From Trichocoleus desertorum ATA4-8-CV12 (GTDB taxonomy: Bacteria > Cyanobacteriota > Cyanobacteriia > FACHB-46): a stretch of DNA of 64,000 nucleotides. Below are positions 47,643 through 56,235 of the stretch, in pieces; the stretch's first letter is position 1, and each line of letters starts with the position of its first letter. The notes beneath the pieces were generated by a model. It was not told the origin of the DNA, searched no databases, and was given only the letters and a program-made list of their open reading frames with translations. The DNA lies in contig JAHHIL010000001.1 of assembly GCA_019358975.1 (NCBI GenBank), positions 496,001-560,000 on the forward strand, read 5' to 3'. Both the position numbers and the translations under genes were made by a program.

Positions 47643-48518
47643 ATGCATTGGTTACAGAGGCGATCGCTGCTACTGCTGGGTAGAAACCGATCGCCTTTTT
47701 CGTATACAAAAAATGGTCAGAGGTCGTGCGATCGCCAACTGAAGCAGCTTCGCAGTTTAGGGTTGGTTTTAGGCACCATTGGGATGGTTGTGACTATTGC
47801 GCTTTGGGTCAGCGCCGCTCCGTCTAGCCCCTCATCTAGCCTAGAGTTACCGCCTCTCCAAGTTCACCCTTTGCCGAGGGCACTGGCCGACTGGCGCGAT
47901 CGCTCAAATCAGGGTGGCTACTTTGATCAAATGCAACCGCTGCCCGTAGGGGGCTTAATTTGGTCCCAGTTTCCTGTCAAGGTTTATGTTGAGTCACCGA
48001 TTGCTACAGCATCGACGCTAGGAGTAGCAAAACTAAATGCTCAAGCTCAGGTTTGGACGCAGGCAGTGAAACAAGCAGTGGTGGAATGGCAAGCTTACCT
48101 ACCCTTGCAATTAGTTGAACACTCGGAGCAAGCAGATATTACGATTTGGCGATCGCCGCCTCCTTTAACCAAAGGGGGATCGAAACCTGGCGATCGCAAT
48201 TACCGAGTCCGCTCCGCCGAAACCCGCTACGAACTTTACACCAAGCAAGCGGGTAATGCGTTACCTGTTCTACTTCACTACTGCACAATTTGGTTGCGTC
48301 CTAGCCAAACTCCTCAATACATCCAGGCCGCAGCTCGCCACGAACTAGGTCACGCCTTGGGTCTTTGGGGCCATAGCCCTCTGCAAACTGACGCCCTTTA
48401 TTTTTCGCAAGTGCGCAATCCAGCCGCTATTTCTCCGAGAGATGTCAACACCTTGAAGCGAGTTTATCAGCAGCCCACCCGTCTAGGTTGGCCTCTACCT
48501 TCTGCGGCAATACCCTGA
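47643..48518 (+). CDS. Matrixin-like zinc metalloprotease, membrane-anchored or secreted
   Basis: 291 residues from ATG at 47643; an in-frame TTG at 47619 would add eight. The N-terminus is basic with one hydrophobic segment (LVLGTIGMVVTIALWVSAAP). The zinc motif HELGHALGLWGHS fits HExxHxxGxxH, with the third ligand His and catalytic Glu. This is the metzincin type; a substrate is not known. The MITE starts 26 bp after its stop. Confidence 0.85.
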   Translation: MHWLQRRSLLLLGRNRSPFSYTKNGQRSCDRQLKQLRSLGLVLGTIGMVVTIALWVSAAPSSPSSSLELPPLQVHPLPRALADWRDRSNQGGYFDQMQPLPVGGLIWSQFPVKVYVESPIATASTLGVAKLNAQAQVWTQAVKQAVVEWQAYLPLQLVEHSEQADITIWRSPPPLTKGGSKPGDRNYRVRSAETRYELYTKQAGNALPVLLHYCTIWLRPSQTPQYIQAAARHELGHALGLWGHSPLQTDALYFSQVRNPAAISPRDVNTLKRVYQQPTRLGWPLPSAAIP

Positions 48519-48532
48519 GCTGAGAACCAACC

Positions 48533-48717
48533 CCCTCTAATAGCAGGGCTGTTTCATGTTACAAGAGGAAAATTGAAATGTGGTTCAACTCCCTGCACTG
48601 CCCCCTAAATCCCCCAATTCTGTGGGACTTTGAGTCTTGTTCCCCCCAAATTTGGGGGGCTAGGGGGGCCTGGTTCGGAACGCTTTCGTTGTATGAAACA
48701 GCCCTGCCCTCTAATAG
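48533..48717. mobile_element. MITE-like element, 163 bp, with 14-bp perfect terminal inverted repeats and 11-bp direct repeats
   Basis: CAGGGCTGTTTCAT (48544-48557) and its exact reverse complement ATGAAACAGCCCTG (48693-48706) bound a 163-bp element. Both outer sides carry CCCTCTAATAG (48533-48543 and 48707-48717), an 11-bp target-site-type duplication. Inside are the palindrome CCCCCCAAATTTGGGGGG (48642-48659) and flanking GCCCCCTA/TAGGGGGGC arms. There is no transposase gene. The right copy of the duplication includes the stop codon of the glycosyltransferase, so the insertion hit the very end of that gene without changing the protein. Confidence 0.88.
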
Positions 48718-49883
48718 GCTGATTCAACTCGGCTACCAACTTGAACCCGCCCTCGTTGTAATACCTGGGCGTAAAGCTCTTCTATCTGTGTGATGTTGCC
48801 ATTCAGGGTGTAGCGTTCTAGAACTCGTTGGCGGGCCTTTTGGCCTAACAAAGCCGCCAGTTCCGGTAAGTTACGGAACATGGGCAAAATGTGGCGTAAT
48901 TGACCATGCACGCCTTGGGGCTTCAAAATGACGCCCGCATCCCCACTGACTCCACTTCCCGCTAAAACTTCCCCGTCTGCCCCAGCGTCGGTCGCGATAC
49001 AAGCAACGCCACAGGCCATTGCCTCTAACAGAGACAACGATAACCCCTCTACAAAAGAAGGCAAGATAAATACATCTGAACCGCACAAAATCTCGATGCG
49101 GCGCTGCTCGTTGGCTTCAAACCCTAACCATAGAATGCCTGCATCTGAGCCATAAAACGGTTCTAGTGAGGGTCTCAGGGGGCCGTCTCCCACAATGACT
49201 AGCTTGCAGTCCGGTCCCATATTCGCCTGTTTCCAGCCACGTAGTAAAGACTCAACGTTTTTCTCTAAAGCAATGCGGCCTTGATAAACATAGACTTGTT
49301 GGGCATCTAACTCCGCTTTGAGACGGGAAGAACCTGGAGAATATTTTTGAACATCAACTCCGTTCGGAATCACCGCCACTCTGTCCGGAGAAACGCCTAA
49401 GCGTACCAACAAATCTCGTTGAATATCAGAAAAGACAATGACACTATCGTAGTTGGCGAGAAAAGGTGCGTAGAGCTGGTACGTCAAGTGCTGAGTACTC
49501 GAAGTTAGCCTACGCCTGCGATCGAAAGCAGGATGAAAGGTAGCCACCAAGGGCAAATCTAGCTCAGCACAAATCTCTGGCAGTAAAAAGTCGAGGGGCG
49601 ATAGCGTTAAGGAAGCGTGGACAATATCAGGCTTGAGTTCCCGGAGCGCCTGCGCCAGAACTTTGCTGGATTTGAGGGTGGGAATGGTGTAAACCTGAGA
49701 TTTGTAAAGAAAGGGAATGGAGACTTCCTGATAGTCTGACCAGGCTGCTGCGGTGTCTTCTTCCTGGGCAAAGTGGAGAAAGCTAACCTGGTATCCCCGA
49801 TCTAGCAGATTGTTGGTAACTTCCCGGCTATAAGTAACGTTGCCGCAAAAGGGCGATTTTTTTCCAAGCCAAGCAATGTGCAT
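48711..49883 (-). CDS. Glycosyltransferase family 4 protein
   Basis: 390 residues with two Rossmann-like domains. The N-terminal MHIAWLGKKSPFCGNVTYSREVTNNL and the C-terminal nucleotide-sugar motif FVEGLSLSLLEAMACGVACIATDAGADGEVL (E-x7-E style) are typical of GT4. IPNGVDVQKYSP and YQGRIALEKNVESLLRG are conserved. Donor and acceptor are unknown. The TAG stop lies in the right-hand MITE flank. It follows the MFS gene by 16 bp on the same strand. Confidence 0.9.
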   Translation of the reverse strand: MHIAWLGKKSPFCGNVTYSREVTNNLLDRGYQVSFLHFAQEEDTAAAWSDYQEVSIPFLYKSQVYTIPTLKSSKVLAQALRELKPDIVHASLTLSPLDFLLPEICAELDLPLVATFHPAFDRRRRLTSSTQHLTYQLYAPFLANYDSVIVFSDIQRDLLVRLGVSPDRVAVIPNGVDVQKYSPGSSRLKAELDAQQVYVYQGRIALEKNVESLLRGWKQANMGPDCKLVIVGDGPLRPSLEPFYGSDAGILWLGFEANEQRRIEILCGSDVFILPSFVEGLSLSLLEAMACGVACIATDAGADGEVLAGSGVSGDAGVILKPQGVHGQLRHILPMFRNLPELAALLGQKARQRVLERYTLNGNITQIEELYAQVLQRGRVQVGSRVESAY

Positions 49884-49899
49884 TCAGATGAGTGTCAAC

Positions 49900-51621
49900 T
49901 TATGATTTGTCAGTGTTGGCTAACGGATTTGATCCTGTACGGGAAATATACCAGGTCAGGAGCCCTCCTGCGATCGCCAACAGTGCCAAGCTGACAAATA
50001 CAGCCCGCAAACCCAGAAATGTCTCAGCCACACCCGCTAAAGCCAAGGGCAAACTCAAAGCAATATTAATGGCATTATTTTGCAAACCAAAGATCTTCCC
50101 TCGCATTTCTTCCGGGGTTTCTTCTTGGATCGTGGTTTGCATGGGCACCCCAATAATGGCGGCAAAGCCACCTAGGGCGGTAAGTAGTAGCAATACAGGC
50201 CAAAGCTGATGGGTAAACACCGCGAGTCCGAGTAGAGAACCTGTCATGCCAATCGAGCCAATCAGGCTCAGCTGATTGTGAGAAAAACGTTGACCGAATT
50301 GCCCTAAAACAGCCGCTCCACCCGCCATGCCGACACCACCAGCAGCCAGTAGGAAGCCAAACTGCGAAGATTTTATCCCTGGAATGACTTCTGCCAAACG
50401 AACTGCCAACACTGCTAGAGCGGCAAAAATTGAGAATAGAATTACCAGTTGTATCAGAGCGCTGCGGACCCGGGTATGCTGCCTCAAGTAGTCCAGTCCC
50501 TCACGCACGTCTTGCCAGATGTGGGGAGATTCTTCTTGAGTGACGGTTACTTTTTCATTAGTTTTCAGCAATAGCAAAATTAAACCCGCGATCGCATAGC
50601 CACCGCCTACCACAAGCTCTTTGCCAATACTGAGACCGCCACTGATTTGCGTCATGATGTGGTCAGCGATCGCTAGTAGCGGCTCCCCCACGGCAAAGCC
50701 AATAATTACAGAAGCCATCATGGTGGTTGTATAGAGGGAATTGGCTGACAACAAATGCCGTCGCTCTACCATCAAGGGAATGGCAGATTGTTCCGCTGGG
50801 GCAAAAAACTGAGTCAAGGTTGAGACTAGAAAAGTCACGCCTAGTAAGAGGCCAAAGCCGATGGGGAAGCCTCCGAGCGGTGCCCAACCTTGAGAAATCC
50901 AGAGCAGTGGGGGCAAGGTTAAGACCAAACCACCCCGCAACAAATTTGTAATGACCAGCACAGGCTTCTTCGGCCAGCGATCGACTAGCGCTCCGGCGAC
51001 AGAGCCAAACAAAACGGCTGGAATCGTAAAGGCAATCATGATCGAAGAGACCCAGCCGCTAATCGTTTGGTCTTCCGCTTGGAAGCGAGTCGCGATCAGC
51101 GCGATCATTAGCACTAAGTAAACTTTGTCGGCCAATTGCGAAAAAACTTGGCCGCTCCACAAGGCTAGAAAATTACGATTTTTGAGAACTGGCAGAAACC
51201 CCTGCTCAAAGTCTGGCTCTACATCGGGAGGTTCGCTGTGGAGAGTAGTGCCATTGCCATTGCTAGGCGTTAAATGGCTGTTTCCAGGGGCAGGGGCTAA
51301 ACCTGCTAAGGTGCTAGGGCCACTATTGCTAGGGCCATTATGATGATCGACGGTTGGCGATCGCTCATCTTCTGTCGCAGAAAATTGAGAAGTTTCGTCT
51401 GCCACTTCCTTGTGCTGCTCTGCTTTAACGACCTCAGCTAAATCTTCTTGAGAAAGGCGACTAGTGGCTGGATTAAATCTAGCTTGATCTTCTCCCGCAA
51501 AGGCGTCGCGATCGCCGTTGGAGTGGGAATGATAGCGGTTACCAACTTCCATCCCAGAGTTGGCATGGTTGAGGGATGGCAAAGCCAGCAGTTGCAAATC
51601 AGAATCCGACAATCGCATCAT
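49900..51621 (-). CDS. MFS transporter with long hydrophilic N-terminal extension
   Basis: 573 residues; about twelve helices begin after residue 150 (NFLALWSGQVFSQLADKVYLVLMIALIATRF), with the MFS loop motif GALVDRWPKKPVLV. The first 150 residues are polar, rich in Asp, Ser, Asn and Gly, with no membrane segment. It belongs to the MFS_3/EntS-like exporter group; the substrate is unknown. The gene begins with two ATG codons and lies 11 bp after recO. Confidence 0.88.
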   Translation of the reverse strand: MMRLSDSDLQLLALPSLNHANSGMEVGNRYHSHSNGDRDAFAGEDQARFNPATSRLSQEDLAEVVKAEQHKEVADETSQFSATEDERSPTVDHHNGPSNSGPSTLAGLAPAPGNSHLTPSNGNGTTLHSEPPDVEPDFEQGFLPVLKNRNFLALWSGQVFSQLADKVYLVLMIALIATRFQAEDQTISGWVSSIMIAFTIPAVLFGSVAGALVDRWPKKPVLVITNLLRGGLVLTLPPLLWISQGWAPLGGFPIGFGLLLGVTFLVSTLTQFFAPAEQSAIPLMVERRHLLSANSLYTTTMMASVIIGFAVGEPLLAIADHIMTQISGGLSIGKELVVGGGYAIAGLILLLLKTNEKVTVTQEESPHIWQDVREGLDYLRQHTRVRSALIQLVILFSIFAALAVLAVRLAEVIPGIKSSQFGFLLAAGGVGMAGGAAVLGQFGQRFSHNQLSLIGSIGMTGSLLGLAVFTHQLWPVLLLLTALGGFAAIIGVPMQTTIQEETPEEMRGKIFGLQNNAINIALSLPLALAGVAETFLGLRAVFVSLALLAIAGGLLTWYISRTGSNPLANTDKS

Positions 51622-51632
51622 AGTTGAGGCAG

Positions 51633-52679
51633 TTAGGGAGCAGTTGGCACAGACAGGAAACAGGTATCAATCAAGGCAGCGGAGCGAATCGGACGCTCGA
51701 AATGATATTGGGCACACTGGCGTAGAATCCGCTCGACCTTGAGCCATGCAGCTTGGTAAGCCAAGGTATTAAACGCATTTTGCTCAAATTCTACAGAAAA
51801 CGCATCTAACTGAAGGAGTTCAGGTTGAGCAAGTTGTTGCAAAAGAGATAGTTCAACTGCGTTGAGTTGGAGACTGGCAACAGCAGGTTTTTGCTGATGG
51901 TTCACGATGTGATAGTTGGCAGCAGCAGCGATCGCCTGACCTGTAGATGGAGCAATAGCAGTCACAGTAGAGGAGTGGCGATCGCGCAGGATCGGTTTTG
52001 CAGGGCTGTCCTGCGTGCCTCTAGCAGAATAAAATCCAGCATTTTTATCGCGAGACGGTGATCCAGTTCGTTCTCCTAAGCGCTCTAGTTCTGCCAAATC
52101 GATCGCACCCCCTGCTGCTATATTGAAGCCAATCCGCCAGTTGTCATCGTTCAAGGCTGGAGTGAGAGGACGTTGAGTGATGCAGCAGATTTGTACCTGG
52201 GGTGCGACCCCTGCCAAAGCGAGTAGGTGGAAGATCGCTTGAGTTAAACGGGCCAAAACACCAAACGATGCTAAACCCTTACCCGCACTGCTACTAGATA
52301 AGCTCTCCAAGCGACACAAGTGTTCATTGAATAGGCAAAATAACTCTTCTTGGGGTTGATCGCTCAGCGCCTGACAGAGAACCAACTCTGCTAAGTACTG
52401 GCTGGCAGTTAACTTAGCTAAGTCTTGGCTTAACCCTGGGTAAGATTCCAAGGTTTCTGCTTGGCTAATTTTATCGAGCGATCGCCCCTTTGAAATCAGT
52501 AGTTCATTGACGACAAACAGGCCGCTCCGCCCCCCCAGTTTGGAGTGGTGCTTGCGTGCCCCTGGTGCCACAACCCGAATCAATCCATGTTCCCGCGTCA
52601 AGATGGTGAGCAAGCGATCGGACTCGCCGAGAGGGGCACCCTTGAGATTAATTCCAGTGGCTTTATAAGTTCGACTCAT
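51633..52679 (-). CDS. recO: DNA repair protein RecO
   Basis: 348 residues, longer than the roughly 240 of E. coli RecO. The OB-fold start [43 protein letters not shown] is clear. A Ser/Ala/Lys-rich segment of about 60 residues (about 205-270) interrupts the C-terminal helical region. RecO loads RecA on SSB-coated DNA with RecR. It follows deoC after 56 bp on the same strand. Confidence 0.94.
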   Translation of the reverse strand: MSRTYKATGINLKGAPLGESDRLLTILTREHGLIRVVAPGARKHHSKLGGRSGLFVVNELLISKGRSLDKISQAETLESYPGLSQDLAKLTASQYLAELVLCQALSDQPQEELFCLFNEHLCRLESLSSSSAGKGLASFGVLARLTQAIFHLLALAGVAPQVQICCITQRPLTPALNDDNWRIGFNIAAGGAIDLAELERLGERTGSPSRDKNAGFYSARGTQDSPAKPILRDRHSSTVTAIAPSTGQAIAAAANYHIVNHQQKPAVASLQLNAVELSLLQQLAQPELLQLDAFSVEFEQNAFNTLAYQAAWLKVERILRQCAQYHFERPIRSAALIDTCFLSVPTAP

Positions 52680-52735
52680 ACAGAAGTCAAGGCAAGGGTT
52701 ACAGGCAAGAGAGCAGCAACAAAAAGTTGGGGTCG

Positions 52736-53440
52736 CTACCCATCAGCTTCTTGCCCCGTACCTCTCACCCTTTCTAGGGTATCGCGTTGACGTAGGAGAT
52801 CGACGCTGTGGGACGTACCCAAGCGAGTTGCCCCTGCCACAATTAAATCTAGGGCTTGATCAGCAGTACGAATGCCCCCCGATGCCTTGATCCCTACTCG
52901 GTCCCGCGTTATTTCTTTTAATAGGCGGACATCGTCAACCGTTGCTCCCCCATGCCATCCGGTGCTCGTTTTGAGAAATGCCGCTCCAGCGTCCATGCAA
53001 ATCTCCGCCGCTAACTGCTTTTCGGCAGGGGTGAGGAGGGTGGTTTCTAAGATGACCTTGATTGTTTGATCAGTCGCTTCTCGGATGGCGGCAATTTCCT
53101 GAAACAGCTCATTGGTTTTTCCAGTTTTGAGCCAGTTTAGATTCAGCACCACATCCAATTCAGTGGCTCCATTTTCTGCGGCCTCTTGAGCTTCGTAGAG
53201 CTTGACAGCAGAGGTGGTAGCGCCTGTGGGAAAGCCAATGACGGTGCAAACTTTGGGTCGCTGGTTGTGGAGAAGATGGGTCGCTTGACGCACGAAAATG
53301 GGAGAGACGCAAACCGCCGCAAACTTAAAGCGTATGGCCTCATCGCACCACTGCTCAACCTTCTCTGGGCTGGCGATGGGGCTGAGAAGGGTGTGGTCAA
53401 TAAACGGCGCAAGGTCAATATCTATATCAGATGCAGCCAT
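52736..53440 (-). CDS. deoC: Deoxyribose-phosphate aldolase
   Basis: 234 residues; a TIM-barrel class I aldolase cleaving 2-deoxyribose-5-phosphate. FIDHTLLSP, the strand [12 protein letters not shown], the Schiff-base Lys in AFLKTSTGW and the second active-site Lys in [16 protein letters not shown] are intact. Upstream of recO, an order seen in many cyanobacteria. Confidence 0.95.
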   Translation of the reverse strand: MAASDIDIDLAPFIDHTLLSPIASPEKVEQWCDEAIRFKFAAVCVSPIFVRQATHLLHNQRPKVCTVIGFPTGATTSAVKLYEAQEAAENGATELDVVLNLNWLKTGKTNELFQEIAAIREATDQTIKVILETTLLTPAEKQLAAEICMDAGAAFLKTSTGWHGGATVDDVRLLKEITRDRVGIKASGGIRTADQALDLIVAGATRLGTSHSVDLLRQRDTLERVRGTGQEADG

Positions 53441-53668
53441 TATTGGTTCTTCACTAGCAGCTTATCCTCCACTTGTATCAGAAAGTTAAGCCATTCGCTC
53501 AGGTTTAGGACTTGAGTGGAGAAAGTTTCGCGATCGGTAGGTGAGTTTATGCAAACTTCATCAATATTCGCTCTAATTGAGTCTCAGTATTGTTGCCCAA
53601 TTCTTTGAGCTTAGCTATGTTGAAATGGTGTGAAGATTTGTAAATAAAACTGTATTTTAGGTGCTTCT

Positions 53669-54229
53669 ATGACAGGCCGTGCATCCCAAAACTCGCAAAC
53701 TTGGACTGAGTTAGGCAATCGACGGCATTTTCTGAAGTACTTGGCTGGCAGTGCGATCGCCTCAGTCACTTTGGGTTACTTGCGTCCTCCCTTGGCGCAG
53801 GGGCATGAAGGGCATCAGCATGATCTAACCACTGCTATGACTCCAGCTTGTTCCAGTACCTCGCCTAGTCAAGTCGCATTGGATCGCAAAGGGCAACCCC
53901 TTCAAGTGAAATCGCTACTAAGTAGTGCCAAGCCAGGTAGCCGCATTCCGGTCAAAGGATTGCCTAAGCAAGCCACAGCCTATCTAGTGATCAATGAGCA
54001 AGCTCAAATCGCAGCCTATGCGATTAAGCCTGTTTGTCCTCACCGAGGTTGTGTAGTCGATTGGCAACCTCAACAAAATCGTTTTTTCTGCCCTTGCCAT
54101 GATTCCGAGTTTGACGCGAAGGGGCGCGTACTTAAAGGGCCTGCAAAGGCGGCTCTACCTCTTGTCACCGTGGCTATTACTGGCAACCAAGTACGCCTTG
54201 CAGATTGCCAACCTGCAAGTTCACGTTAG
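53669..54229 (+). CDS. Tat-type Rieske [2Fe-2S] protein
   Basis: 186 residues. The N-terminus has the twin-arginine motif NRRHFLKYLAGSA followed by a hydrophobic stretch and a His-rich segment (QGHEGHQHD). Cluster ligands fit the Rieske pattern: CPHRGC (Cys123, His125) and CPCHDS (Cys141, His144), with Cys128 and Cys143 for the disulfide. It is shorter and more divergent than the main cytochrome b6f PetC, so a separate electron-transfer role is likely. It is upstream of, and convergent with, mntC. Confidence 0.88.
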   Translation: MTGRASQNSQTWTELGNRRHFLKYLAGSAIASVTLGYLRPPLAQGHEGHQHDLTTAMTPACSSTSPSQVALDRKGQPLQVKSLLSSAKPGSRIPVKGLPKQATAYLVINEQAQIAAYAIKPVCPHRGCVVDWQPQQNRFFCPCHDSEFDAKGRVLKGPAKAALPLVTVAITGNQVRLADCQPASSR

Positions 54230-54298
54230 GGCAAAGCTAGCTAGTGGAACCGCTGATCTAAAACATTTGAAGAGTGGACAGGATGCCTGCTCTACGTT

Positions 54299-55342
54299 CT
54301 ACTTTTGCGGGGTGCTTTGAGATGGGCGACTTGGCTGAAACGGTGTTACCTTGCCACCTAACGCTTCGACAATAGTGCGGGTATTGATCACCATCATGTT
54401 GATGTAGGAGTCACCGTCACTTCCAGGAGCACCAATCGAGTCTGAGTAGAGCGATCGCGGGGCAAGCTGGACGCCTGCTTCTTGAGCCACGGTTTTGATC
54501 AGAGCTGAATTAATTGTGGTTTCGGCAAAAATAGCAGGCACTTGAGCGGACTTCACCGCCTCGACTAGCCGCTGCACAGTCTGAGCGCTGGGCTGTTCTT
54601 CGGTGCTGATGCCGATTAGGGTACCAATAATGTCGAGGTCGTAAGTGCGGGCATAGTACTGGAAGGCATCGTGAGTGGTGACTAAGCGCCGTTTCTCTGG
54701 TGGAATGGTTTGGATTTGTTGAGCAATCCAGGCATCTAATTCTTGGAGCTGGGTGGTAAGTTGAGTGGCATTTTGGGTAAAGCGATCGCGATCGTCGGGG
54801 GAGAGTTCAATTAAGGCATCTCGAATCGCTGCGACCATTTGAATCACATTTTTGACACTGCCCCAAACATGCGGATCGGGGACTGTTTCTCGTTCTCCTT
54901 TTTGGAGCTGTAGCGGTTTCACAACTTCGCCCACTGCCACTTTCCGCGCACCTCCCCCAGCAGCATTCATCAGCTTAATCAGGCTAGGCTCCAGGTTGTA
55001 GCCGTTGTAGAGAATCAGGTCGGCTTTTTCTAATTCTCGGCTGTCGGCTGGCACAGGTTCATAAACGTGAGGATCGGCTCCAGGCTCGAGAATGCCAGTT
55101 AGCTGGATTTCGTCTTCAGCAATTTGAGCGGTTAAGTCTGTGAGGATAGTGCTGGTAGAAACCACGCTAGGCTTAGCCGTGCTATTGGCAGTAGAGCGAT
55201 TCGGGGTAGACGGGGACTCTAGAGCACAGCCACCTAAAAGAAAACTAAGCAAGAAGCCAGCGATCGCCTGTCGATATCGATAACCCTGTTTATCAAGACC
55301 TGAGGCGGGGGATGAAGTGGAGGCTATAGCAAGAATTGACAT
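54299..55342 (-). CDS. mntC: Manganese (or zinc) ABC transporter substrate-binding lipoprotein, MntC-like
   Basis: 347 residues; a lipoprotein signal ends in FLLGGC. Conserved metal-site motifs are GADPHVYEP (His), DPHVWGSVKN (His), FAETTINSAL (Glu) and YSDSIG (Asp). The Glu in place of a third His, and no long His-rich loop, favour manganese over zinc. It is transcribed away from mntA and mntB across an 83-bp gap holding phased TTTCA repeats. Confidence 0.88.
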   Translation of the reverse strand: MSILAIASTSSPASGLDKQGYRYRQAIAGFLLSFLLGGCALESPSTPNRSTANSTAKPSVVSTSTILTDLTAQIAEDEIQLTGILEPGADPHVYEPVPADSRELEKADLILYNGYNLEPSLIKLMNAAGGGARKVAVGEVVKPLQLQKGERETVPDPHVWGSVKNVIQMVAAIRDALIELSPDDRDRFTQNATQLTTQLQELDAWIAQQIQTIPPEKRRLVTTHDAFQYYARTYDLDIIGTLIGISTEEQPSAQTVQRLVEAVKSAQVPAIFAETTINSALIKTVAQEAGVQLAPRSLYSDSIGAPGSDGDSYINMMVINTRTIVEALGGKVTPFQPSRPSQSTPQK

Positions 55343-55346
55343 ATGT

Positions 55347-55402
55347 TTTCATATTTCTTTCACTTTTTAAGTTACCCTAATTTCATATTCCTTTCATTTT
55401 TG
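55347..55402. promoter_or_regulatory. Phased TTTCA direct repeats between mntC and mntA, candidate response-regulator box
   Basis: TTTCA starts at 55347, 55358, 55381 and 55392: two pairs with 11-bp spacing, 34 bp apart. Two 22-bp blocks (55347-55368, 55381-55402) match at about 19 of 22 positions. Direct repeats at 11 bp on one DNA face are typical of OmpR/PhoB-type regulators. In Synechocystis mntCAB is repressed by the ManS/ManR two-component system; use of this site by ManR is inference. Confidence 0.55.
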
Positions 55403-55425
55403 CTCAGGCCATTGGAGATCTTGCC

Positions 55426-56235
55426 ATGAAGACGCAACCCCCGCCTTTTGATATAGGTTCAACCCAGAGATCAGATGCGCAAATAGTCTATATGAATGGC
55501 AATGACACAATTTCGGTGCGTCAGTTGGCGGTGCAGTACCGAGCGGTGCAGGCACTCAGAAATATCAACTTCATGATTAAGCCTGGGCGGTTAGTCGGGA
55601 TTATTGGTCCGAACGGCGCAGGTAAAAGCACGCTGCTGCAAGCGATGTTGGGCTTGCTTCCTAGCAACCACGGTACGGTTTTATTAGGCAATCAGCCGCT
55701 AGCCGATCAATTGGCACGAGTCGCTTATGTGCCCCAGCGATCGCAGATTGACGGGACTTACCCTGCCACTGTCTGGGATGTGGTGATGATGGGCCGTGTG
55801 CGTAAAACAGGCTGGTTCCGCCGCTTTTCGGCCACGAGTCGTCATTTAGCAGCAGCAGCTCTAGAGCGGGTGGGGATGAGCGCTTATCGGCATCGTCCGA
55901 TTGGTCAGCTTTCCGGGGGGCAGCAACAGCGAGTCTTTTTGGCGCGATCGCTAGCCCAGGAAGCAGACATTTATTGCTTCGATGAGCCCTTCGTGGGTAT
56001 TGACCAAAAAACGCAGGATGTAATTTTCCAGATTTTTCATGAGCTAGCCCATGCAGGCAAAATGGTGGTGGTGATTAATCACGACTTGGGCGAATCGATT
56101 ACCCATTTCGATGACTTGATTTTGCTCAACACAGAATTAATTGCCAGTGGTCCTCGCGAACAAGTGCTCAGCAGCGAAAACCTTTACCGAGCTTATGGTG
56201 GCAAAGTTGTATTCCATGCTGGAGCAGCCGCCTAA
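55426..56235 (+). CDS. mntA: Manganese ABC transporter ATP-binding protein, MntA-like
   Basis: 269 residues: Walker A GPNGAGKST, signature LSGGQQQRVFLARSL, Walker B IYCFDEPFVGID, H-loop VVINHDLGESITH. The N-terminal 25 residues are an extension. GGAGA precedes the ATG. It overlaps the permease by one base (TAATG), so translation is coupled. Confidence 0.9.
   Translation: MKTQPPPFDIGSTQRSDAQIVYMNGNDTISVRQLAVQYRAVQALRNINFMIKPGRLVGIIGPNGAGKSTLLQAMLGLLPSNHGTVLLGNQPLADQLARVAYVPQRSQIDGTYPATVWDVVMMGRVRKTGWFRRFSATSRHLAAAALERVGMSAYRHRPIGQLSGGQQQRVFLARSLAQEADIYCFDEPFVGIDQKTQDVIFQIFHELAHAGKMVVVINHDLGESITHFDDLILLNTELIASGPREQVLSSENLYRAYGGKVVFHAGAAA

Noticed and set aside
48578-48793. 71-codon ORF over the MITE and the glycosyltransferase end
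   Set aside because: It is a chance frame through palindromic element sequence and the antisense of a real gene.
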